A stretch of DNA of 38,399 bases from an uncultured Dysgonomonas sp. (GTDB lineage: Bacteria > Bacteroidota > Bacteroidia > Bacteroidales > Dysgonomonadaceae). The notes beneath the pieces are model-generated. The model saw only the letters and a program-made list of their open reading frames with translations, was not told the DNA's origin and did no database searches. Position numbers and translations under genes: made by a program. Within the stretch, counting starts at the first letter, position 1. The number at the start of each line of letters is the position of its first letter. Below are positions 32,242-38,399 of this stretch, piece after piece. The stretch lies in assembly GCA_937875275.1 (NCBI GenBank), contig CALNCC010000011.1, positions 1-38,399 on the forward strand, given 5' to 3'.

Positions 32242-33810
32242 ATGAAAAAAATTGCAATCACATTAGGTGTGCTTTTCTTGACTCTATCCTGCAATAAGCA
32301 ACCCCAAACAGAAGAGAGTGTAGAATTATCTTTGGAGTTGAAGAGAGATTCTATTATTATATATGTTGATAGTAATGATCGCAGATATATCGATGACCTA
32401 CAATATTTTGACGATTTCAACACCAAAAATCGCTTGGAAGATCTGAACAAAAAAATTATTTCGGATTTCCCTTATATTGAATTGACGCAAGAAGACAGGC
32501 ATGGCAACCAATTCCTTATCCCGTCTATATATTGGTTACGGAATGGAGAGGAATATATAATTCATAAAGACAGTATTACGAATAGGGTTATTGTAAAGTC
32601 GGAAAATGAGAATCTCCAAATAAACAAAGAAGCTATGTTTTTTGTAGAGCTGACCGATTCTGTTTACCTCAATACAGAATACACCAAGCTGTATAAAGAA
32701 CCAATAGGTTTGAAGAGTCGATTCGTTATGCCTCTTTGGGGGGATACAACGGATTATCAAAAGATGGTTTTTCTTAAATTGAAGGAGCAAAAAGATAACT
32801 TAGAGGTACTAAAAGGTACAGAACGTTTGCTGGAATTATATAAAGAGACTTATGATAAACAACTCTCTTTTTTAGACCGAAGAAAAGAAAATGTTTCGCA
32901 GGAGTTCTATCTATTGGCAAAGACTTATTTTCACACAAATTATATCTCGGATATCTGTTCTTTCTATCGTCAACAAGTAACTATAAACCGAGATAATGAA
33001 GAGATAAAAACTGCCGCAAAAGAAATGCTGAAAAAATATATGTCTGAATTAATTGATGACAACTTACTTTTCTCACCGAGCTATAAATCGAATATAACAG
33101 ATTTTTATGCATTCAAATTTATGACAGATAAAAATCTAACACAGAAAAACACAGTTGAGAATATTGAGGGAATATTGGCTATCTCCAGAGCATGCGATTT
33201 GTCAGAAAATTATGAATATCTCCTGTTTACATATACCAATCTGAAGTTTGACATCGACAAATGGCAGAAAAAGGATGAGTTCGATCCATCATTTCTCAAC
33301 ACATATTTTGATAGTGCAAGAGACGAAAGTTACAAAAACTATCTTCGGTTGAAACTTACTCAATATGAAGCAGAAGAGTCTGTGAAAAAAGGGAAATTAG
33401 GTAATAATATACTTCACACTGCCGATCTGAAAAAGATAGAACTCGACGAGTTGATTAAATCGTATGAAGGCAAATATATTTATCTCGACTTCTGGGCATC
33501 GTGGTGCACTCCATGCCGGGCATTAATGCCAAAATCAAAAGAGTATGCCGAGAAATATAAGAACGATGTTGTTTTTCTCTACATCTCCACAGATACCGAT
33601 TTTACCGCATGGGATAAGGCAGTCAACATTGAAGGTATAAGTCGTCAAAAATCATTTCTGATATCAGATAAATCAGATTTTGCAAAGACGATGAAAATCA
33701 AAACGATTCCTCGTTATATGATCTTTGATAGACAGGGGAAACTGATAGATGGTGATGCTATTCGCCCGGATGATTCTAATTTTGAACAAAAATTTGATAA
33801 GTTGATATGA
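32242..33810 (+). CDS. TlpA-like thioredoxin-fold lipoprotein
   Basis: A 522-residue lipoprotein. ATG 32242 gives MKKIAITLGVLFLTLSCNKQ with a clear lipobox (TLSC). The longer frame from 32155 would put a second hydrophobic stretch in front and is unlikely. Residues 30-380 are a mostly helical, charged region that I do not recognise. The C-terminal domain is thioredoxin-like with DFWASWCTPC (C422 and C425), the CxxC spacing of TlpA/ResA, and IPRYMIFDRQG with the cis-proline. It probably acts as a thiol-disulfide oxidoreductase outside the inner membrane. It converges with groEL across a strong terminator. Confidence 0.82.
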   Translation: MKKIAITLGVLFLTLSCNKQPQTEESVELSLELKRDSIIIYVDSNDRRYIDDLQYFDDFNTKNRLEDLNKKIISDFPYIELTQEDRHGNQFLIPSIYWLRNGEEYIIHKDSITNRVIVKSENENLQINKEAMFFVELTDSVYLNTEYTKLYKEPIGLKSRFVMPLWGDTTDYQKMVFLKLKEQKDNLEVLKGTERLLELYKETYDKQLSFLDRRKENVSQEFYLLAKTYFHTNYISDICSFYRQQVTINRDNEEIKTAAKEMLKKYMSELIDDNLLFSPSYKSNITDFYAFKFMTDKNLTQKNTVENIEGILAISRACDLSENYEYLLFTYTNLKFDIDKWQKKDEFDPSFLNTYFDSARDESYKNYLRLKLTQYEAEESVKKGKLGNNILHTADLKKIELDELIKSYEGKYIYLDFWASWCTPCRALMPKSKEYAEKYKNDVVFLYISTDTDFTAWDKAVNIEGISRQKSFLISDKSDFAKTMKIKTIPRYMIFDRQGKLIDGDAIRPDDSNFEQKFDKLI

Positions 33811-33848
33811 TATTTTAAGGGGTATTCTCATACCAATGTAAAATATGA

Positions 33849-33887
33849 AAACAGGCTGTCCCCATTATGGAAACAGCCTGTTTTTTT
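33849..33887. terminator. Bidirectional terminator between the TlpA-like gene and groEL
   Basis: AAACAGGCTGT (33849-33859) and ACAGCCTGTTT (33873-33883) form a perfect 11-bp stem, followed by a run of Ts on the plus strand (33881-33887) and TTTTCATATTTT on the minus strand. Confidence 0.85.
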
Positions 33888-33906
33888 GTCTATTATTTGA
33901 AAGGTA

Positions 33907-35544
33907 TTACATCATTCCACCCATTCCGCCACCCATAGGAGGCATTGGAGGAGCAGAAGGAGTATCTTCTTTCTTATCGGCGATAATACATTCGGTAGTT
34001 AAGAACATGCCGGCAATCGAAGCCGCATTTTCAAGAGCCACACGAGTAACCTTAGCCGGGTCGATAACTCCCGCAGCATTCAGATCTTCATAGATATCAG
34101 TACGAGCATTATAGCCAAAGTTGTCTTTGCCTTCACGCACCTTTTGCACGACTACCGCGCCTTCTTTTCCGCAGTTGTTTACAATCTGGCGAAGAGGTTC
34201 TTCGATAGCACGTTTTACGATCTCGATACCTGTTGTTTCGTCTTCGTTTTCGCCCTTAAGATCTTCAAGAACATCTATCGCACGGATATATGCAGTACCT
34301 CCACCCGGTACCGTTCCTTCTTGCATAGCTGCACGAGTAGCCGAAAGAGCATCTTCAACACGGTCTTTCTTTTCTTTCATTTCCACTTCTGACGGAGCAC
34401 CAACAAAAAGAACAGCTACACCTCCGGCCAACTTAGCAAGACGTTCTTGTAGTTTTTCTTTATCGTAATCAGAAACAGTTTGTTCCATTTGAGTTTTGAT
34501 GTGCCCGATACGAGATTGGATAGCATCTTTTTCTCCATGACCATTAACGATAGTCGTATTGTCTTTGTTGATAACCACTTTGTCTGCTGTTCCAAGCATC
34601 TCAAGAGTCGTTGCATCCAAAGACAATCCTTTTTCTTCCGAAATAACAACTCCACCTGTAAGAACGGCAACATCTTCAAGCATATCTTTGCGTCGATCTC
34701 CAAATCCCGGAGCTTTAACCGCAGCAACTTTCAATGTTCCTCTCAGACGGTTTACAACCAATGAAGCAAGAGCCTCAGAGTCGATATCTTCTGCGATTAT
34801 CACTAAAGGACGTCCCGATTGAGCTGTTTTCTCAAGTACAGGAAGGATATCTTTTAGTGTAGATATTTTTTTCTCATAGATAAGGATGTAAGCATTTTCA
34901 AGATCAGCTTCCATCTTTTCTGTGTCAGTAACAAAGTAAGGAGAGATATATCCTCTGTCAAATTGCATACCTTCTACAACGTCAACATAAGTATCTGTAC
35001 CTTTGGCTTCTTCTACGGTGATAACACCTTCTGTGTTTACCTTACCCATAGCCTCGGCGATCAGTTTACCGATAGTTTCGTCTCCGTTAGCTGAAATCTT
35101 AGCAACGTGTTCTATTTTTTGTAGATCGTCTCCAACAGCGATAGATTGATTTTTGATATTCTCTACAACTTTGATCACAGCCTTATCTATACCACGCTTC
35201 AAGTCCATCGGATTTGCTCCGGCAGTAACGTTCTTTAACCCTACACTGATGATAGATTGAGCAAGAACCGTTGCTGTTGTTGTTCCGTCTCCGGCATCGT
35301 CGTTTGTCTTAGACGCAACTTCTTTTACTAACTGAGCACCCATGTTTTGGAAAGGGCTGTCAAGTTCTATTTCTTTGGCAACGGTTACCCCATCTTTTGT
35401 GATGTGTGGTGCACCAAATTTCTTTTCGATGATCACATTACGACCTTTAGGGCCAAGTGTAACTTTTACTGCGTTAGCCAATGCGTCAACACCTTTTTTC
35501 AGTTGATCGCGAGCATCAATATTAAATTGAATATCTTTAGCCAT
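33907..35544 (-). CDS. groEL: Chaperonin GroEL
   Basis: 60-kDa chaperonin that folds proteins in an ATP-driven double ring with GroES. The 545 residues are normal. MAKDIQFNIDARDQLKKGV at the start, the ATP site GDGTTTATVLAQ, the GFGDRRKDMLEDVAVLTGG region of the apical domain and a C-terminal PMPPMGGGMGGMM repeat tail are all present. It lies 43 nt after groES on the same strand, forming the usual groESL operon. No CIRCE-type operator is visible upstream. Confidence 0.98.
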   Translation of the reverse strand: MAKDIQFNIDARDQLKKGVDALANAVKVTLGPKGRNVIIEKKFGAPHITKDGVTVAKEIELDSPFQNMGAQLVKEVASKTNDDAGDGTTTATVLAQSIISVGLKNVTAGANPMDLKRGIDKAVIKVVENIKNQSIAVGDDLQKIEHVAKISANGDETIGKLIAEAMGKVNTEGVITVEEAKGTDTYVDVVEGMQFDRGYISPYFVTDTEKMEADLENAYILIYEKKISTLKDILPVLEKTAQSGRPLVIIAEDIDSEALASLVVNRLRGTLKVAAVKAPGFGDRRKDMLEDVAVLTGGVVISEEKGLSLDATTLEMLGTADKVVINKDNTTIVNGHGEKDAIQSRIGHIKTQMEQTVSDYDKEKLQERLAKLAGGVAVLFVGAPSEVEMKEKKDRVEDALSATRAAMQEGTVPGGGTAYIRAIDVLEDLKGENEDETTGIEIVKRAIEEPLRQIVNNCGKEGAVVVQKVREGKDNFGYNARTDIYEDLNAAGVIDPAKVTRVALENAASIAGMFLTTECIIADKKEDTPSAPPMPPMGGGMGGMM

Positions 35545-35587
35545 AGTTGTATTTATATATATTTTAAAGTTATTATTTTTTCTAAGC

Positions 35588-35857
35588 TTAGATTATTGCC
35601 AAGATATCTGATTGGCGCATGATAAGGAATTTTTCTCCTTCCAATTCGATTTCTGTACCGGCATATTTTCCGTAAAGAACTTGATCTTGAGGTTTAACAA
35701 CCATATCTTCATCCTTTGTTCCGTTTCCTACGGCGATAACTTCACCTTTCAATGGTTTCTCTTTCGCTGTATCAGGGATAATGATACCACCTACCGATTT
35801 TTCTTCCGCAGCTGCCGGTTTCACCAAAACCCTGTCTGCTAATGGTTTAATAGTCAT
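35588..35857 (-). CDS. groES: Co-chaperonin GroES
   Basis: The heptameric lid of GroEL. It is 89 residues long, with the N-terminal IKPLADRVLVKP strand, the mobile loop AAEEKSVGGIIIPDTAKEKP that contacts GroEL, and the C-terminal GEKFLIMRQSDILAII. It is the first gene of groESL. A -7 box lies at 35966-35973, giving a leader of about 100 nt. Confidence 0.97.
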   Translation of the reverse strand: MTIKPLADRVLVKPAAAEEKSVGGIIIPDTAKEKPLKGEVIAVGNGTKDEDMVVKPQDQVLYGKYAGTEIELEGEKFLIMRQSDILAII

Positions 35858-35965
35858 AGTTGTTTAATTTTTTAAGTTGTTATTATTTTACTATATTTAT
35901 ATTGTATATTTAGTTAAAATTCTAATATCAATTTAAGCGAAATGTGTGCCATAAATTAATTCTGC

Positions 35966-35973
35966 CAAAAATA
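35966..35973 (-). promoter_or_regulatory. -7 box of groESL
   Basis: TATTTTTG on the minus strand, exact TAnnTTTG. It predicts a start near 35959 and a leader of about 100 nt before groES. The -33 element is unclear. Confidence 0.5.
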
Positions 35974-36140
35974 CAGAGCTTCGCAAAACAGACACTGACA
36001 AGATGTCTTTTCCGAGAAAGCGCGATAAAGATAATATAATTTAATTACCTAATCTTTGGCATCACAATTGAATAAGAAATGCAAGCCTTTATTGTAGTTA
36101 AAAATGATTAATACAATGAGGTGAAGCGCGTAACAATAAT

Positions 36141-36148
36141 TAAATTTG
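36141..36148 (+). promoter_or_regulatory. -7 box of the nucleoside kinase gene
   Basis: TAAATTTG, exact TAnnTTTG, 27 nt before the ATG at 36176. No clear -33 TTG is seen. Confidence 0.45.
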
Positions 36149-36175
36149 AATTGCTAACGCATAAAAGAAATAAGC

Positions 36176-37852
36176 ATGAAAGAAATGAGAGGAAAAGTGA
36201 AAGTAAAATGTGTGAATGACGGAACATACCACGAATTTCAGGCAGGAGTAAACTTACAAGAAATATTAGAACAAACAGATATAAAAAGTGAATACCCCAT
36301 TGTTTGCGCTAAGGTAAACAATAAGGTAGAAGCTTTAGACTTTGAGATATATCACAACAAGACAATCGAATATCTCGACATATCAGTGTCGTCAGGGATG
36401 CGTGTGTATGTCAGATCGTTATGCTTTATCCTAGCAAAGGCTGTGGAGGAAGTATTGCCTAATGCTCAATTGAATATAGAACACCCGATATCGTTGGGCT
36501 ATTTCTGTAAAATTGTGAAGCGACACGACATCAGTGATGACATTATAGAAGAGATAAAGGCTAAGATGAATGAAATCATCGCTGCCGATTTGCCATTCAT
36601 CTCAGTTGAGGAAGAGACAGAGAAAGTGGTGGCAATGTTCCGCGAAAAAGGAATGGAAGACAAGGCTTTGTTGTTGGAAACTTCGGGTGCGTTATACTCT
36701 AAGTATTACAAATTAGGCGATTCGGTCGACTATTTCTACGGAAGCCTTGTGCCGGCATCGGGATATATACATCTTTTCGAACTGGAATCATATCAAGATG
36801 GAATGCTGTTGCGTATCCCCAATCGTAAAGCTCCGGTAACACTTGAGCCGGCTATTGATCAGCCTAAGATGTTTAATGTACTGAAAGAACAACTTGCTTT
36901 CCTCGATATTATAGAACTCAATAATGTGGGAGACCTGAATAAAGCAAATGAGGAGGGACGAATAACCGATGTGATAAAAATATCGGAAGCACTGCAAGAA
37001 AAGAACATTGCCCGGATAGCAGAACGTATCGCCGAACGATACAGAGACGGCGCCCGCATCGTACTCATATCAGGACCTTCATCGTCAGGAAAAACAACTT
37101 TCCGCATGAGGCTGGAAGTGCAGCTAATGGCTAATTTATTGAAGCCTGTCGGATTGTCGCTCGACAACTACTTTGTAGACAGAGAGCATACGCCGAAAGA
37201 TGAGAATGGCGAATATGACTTCGAACATCTCGAAGCTCTTGATCTTGAGCTATTCAACTCAGACCTCGATCGCCTGTTGAAAGGAGAGAAGGTTGCTCTG
37301 CCGACATTCAACTTCACAACCGGAAAGCGGGAGTATAAAGGCGATGAATTGCAATTAAGCAAAAAGAATATACTTGTCATCGAAGGCATACATGGATTGA
37401 ATCCTCAACTGACAAGCGAGATTCCAACATATAAAAAATTCAACCTCTACGTATCGGCTCTGACGTCTATCTCGTTAGATAATCACAACTGGATATCGAC
37501 AGCCGACAACCGACTGCTTCGTCGCTTGGTAAGAGATTACCGCTATCGCAGCTATTCGGCAATAGACACACTATCGCGTTGGGGCAGCGTGCGCAAGGGC
37601 GAGGATAAATGGATATTCCCGTATCAAGAGAATGCAGATGTGATGTTTAATTCGGCAATGCTATACGAACTTGCAGCTTTAAAAAAATATGCCGAACCTA
37701 TTTTGAACCAAGTACCTAACTCTGCACCCGAATATGCGGAAGCATATCGTCTGTTGAGGTTCTTAGGCTACTTCAACTCTATCAACGATCACGAATTGCC
37801 TCCAACATCGCTATTGAGAGAGTTCTTAGGAGGTAGTAGCTTCAAATATTGA
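36176..37852 (+). CDS. Nucleoside kinase with N-terminal TGS-like domain
   Basis: A 558-residue fusion protein common in Bacteroidetes. Residues ~1-70 resemble a TGS/ubiquitin-like fold (VKVKCVNDGTYHEFQAGVNL) and ~70-230 an editing-type second domain like that of threonyl-tRNA synthetase. The C-terminal part is a uridine-kinase-like P-loop ATPase with GPSSSGKTT (300-308), LSLDNYFVDREHTP and VIEGIHGLNPQLT. Known for the family: phosphorylation of uridine or related nucleosides, or of phosphoribulokinase-like substrates. Which one applies here and what the N-terminal half does is not evident. It is divergent from groES and lies 52 nt before the acyltransferase gene, which has its own -7 box. 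Confidence 0.88.
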   Translation: MKEMRGKVKVKCVNDGTYHEFQAGVNLQEILEQTDIKSEYPIVCAKVNNKVEALDFEIYHNKTIEYLDISVSSGMRVYVRSLCFILAKAVEEVLPNAQLNIEHPISLGYFCKIVKRHDISDDIIEEIKAKMNEIIAADLPFISVEEETEKVVAMFREKGMEDKALLLETSGALYSKYYKLGDSVDYFYGSLVPASGYIHLFELESYQDGMLLRIPNRKAPVTLEPAIDQPKMFNVLKEQLAFLDIIELNNVGDLNKANEEGRITDVIKISEALQEKNIARIAERIAERYRDGARIVLISGPSSSGKTTFRMRLEVQLMANLLKPVGLSLDNYFVDREHTPKDENGEYDFEHLEALDLELFNSDLDRLLKGEKVALPTFNFTTGKREYKGDELQLSKKNILVIEGIHGLNPQLTSEIPTYKKFNLYVSALTSISLDNHNWISTADNRLLRRLVRDYRYRSYSAIDTLSRWGSVRKGEDKWIFPYQENADVMFNSAMLYELAALKKYAEPILNQVPNSAPEYAEAYRLLRFLGYFNSINDHELPPTSLLREFLGGSSFKY

Positions 37853-37864
37853 TATAGAAAACCG

Positions 37865-37872
37865 TATATTTG
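37865..37872 (+). promoter_or_regulatory. -7 box of the acyltransferase gene
   Basis: TATATTTG, exact TAnnTTTG, 32 nt before ATG 37905. No -33 TTG at normal spacing is seen. Confidence 0.45.
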
Positions 37873-37904
37873 TACATCATCAGTAAGGAATAAAAAGCGA
37901 GAGT

Positions 37905-38399
37905 ATGAGCGAACCTATGCAGCTTGATCTGGATCAGGTTATCAAGAGTAAGTCGCCCGGATTGTACCGGAAGATTCCCCGTTTCGTGATCAATTATCTG
38001 AAACGGAAGATTCATGTGGACGAACTCAACGAAATATTGAGAATATATGCCGATAAAGATGGAGTTGATTTTGCTGAGGCTTGCGTCGGCTACTTCAACC
38101 TGAATCTTGAGGTGGAGGGATTGGATAAACTTCCCGAAAACGGACGGTTTATTTTTGCCGCCAATCATCCGCTTGGAGGGATGGATGGCATCTGTTTAGC
38201 AACCATCATCGGACGCAAGTATAATAAGAATATAAAATATTTAGTCAACGACCTCCTACTGAATCTGAGAAACCTTCAGTCGATATTTATTCCTATCAAC
38301 ATGAGTGGCGCTCAGTCGAAAAAAGCGACCCAAGCAATCAACGACGCATACATATCTGAAAATCAGATATTATATTTCCCGGCAGGGTTATGCTCAAGG
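37905..38399 (+). CDS. PlsC-like lysophospholipid/acyl-amino-acid acyltransferase, N-terminal part (cut by window edge)
   Basis: 165 codons are open to the last base, starting MSEPMQLDLDQVIKSK. The acyltransferase motif is ANHPLGGMDG (H88 to D94, five residues between instead of the four in PlsC). A conserved NDLLLNLRNLQSIFIPIN stretch and FPAG (motif III, 159-162) in YFPAGLCSR follow. These agree with the hemolysin/OlsA-like acyltransferase branch, which O-acylates acyl-amino acids such as the ornithine or glycine lipids of Bacteroidetes, rather than plain PlsC. A GNAT-type N-acyltransferase would often follow, but lies outside the window. Confidence 0.8.
   Translation, partial: MSEPMQLDLDQVIKSKSPGLYRKIPRFVINYLKRKIHVDELNEILRIYADKDGVDFAEACVGYFNLNLEVEGLDKLPENGRFIFAANHPLGGMDGICLATIIGRKYNKNIKYLVNDLLLNLRNLQSIFIPINMSGAQSKKATQAINDAYISENQILYFPAGLCSR

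Larger units (their letters stand above)
35858..36175. other. Divergent intergenic region between groES and the nucleoside kinase
   Basis: 318 bases, strongly A/T-rich. It holds the groES -7 box (35966-35973, minus), an RpoN-like GG-N10-GC element (35937-35951, minus), and an exact -7 box TAAATTTG for the kinase (36141-36148, plus). I see no CIRCE inverted repeat, no tRNA and no small ORF with family features. Confidence 0.5.

Noticed and set aside
35858..36175. CIRCE operator for groESL
   Set aside because: No TTAGCACTC-N9-GAGTGCTAA repeat or close variant is visible on either strand.

Overview
The window reads as a contiguous chromosomal stretch of a member of the Bacteroidales, probably close to Dysgonomonas or Porphyromonadaceae-like genera. 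The reasons are the -7 promoter boxes of the form TAnnTTTG in front of many genes, the scarcity of Shine-Dalgarno sequences, serine/aspartate-rich lipoprotein signals, a BACON-CotH lipoprotein, several TlpA-like periplasmic proteins, a PdxB gene, DUF4199 and DUF4834 genes, the acpP-fabF-rnc block beside a divergent purN, and a TGS-like/uridine-kinase fusion. I see no tRNA, rRNA, insertion sequence, CRISPR array or prophage. Almost everything is core or envelope-related coding sequence.

Layout. 1-719: the 5' part of pyrB (minus) behind a leader that carries a 57-codon ORF, a strong intrinsic terminator inside that ORF and its own promoter. 719-2089: miaB. 2254-4764: two tandem secreted thioredoxin-fold proteins. 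4815-7823: purN (frameshifted), acpP, fabF and rnc (frameshifted in its RNA-binding domain). 7892-12622: thrA, an S41 protease lipoprotein and a Sua5/YciO protein, all minus. 12701-13519: fabI with a well-formed promoter. 13698-16743: a secreted metallophosphoesterase, an ABC ATPase and pdxB. 16888-22915: a minus-strand run of mutS, UDP-xylose synthase, a polytopic membrane protein and a GT2 glycosyltransferase. 23134-24817: a BACON-CotH lipoprotein. 24924-27103: upp, aroE and an OmpH/Skp-like protein (minus). 27338-33810: pepD, DUF4199, a GtrB-like glycosyltransferase, a nitroreductase, mntP, DUF4834 and a TlpA-like lipoprotein (plus). 33907-35857: groEL and groES. 36176 to the end: a nucleoside kinase and the start of a PlsC-like acyltransferase.

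How the genes relate. Pyrimidine supply recurs (pyrB, upp, nucleoside kinase), as do fatty-acid and lipid synthesis (acpP, fabF, fabI, acyltransferase), amino-acid and cofactor synthesis (thrA, aroE, pdxB), translation and RNA upkeep (miaB, Sua5-like, rnc), protein folding (groESL, Skp-like, TlpA-like) and envelope glycans (UDP-xylose synthase and two GT2 enzymes).

The most interesting signal is the pyrB leader. Its terminator lies about 28 nt before pyrB and inside a translated-looking ORF that runs across the pyrB start. This is the geometry of a coupled transcription-translation attenuator like enterobacterial pyrBI. The second point is that purN and rnc, on either side of acpP-fabF, each carry an out-of-frame indel while the downstream coding remains clean.
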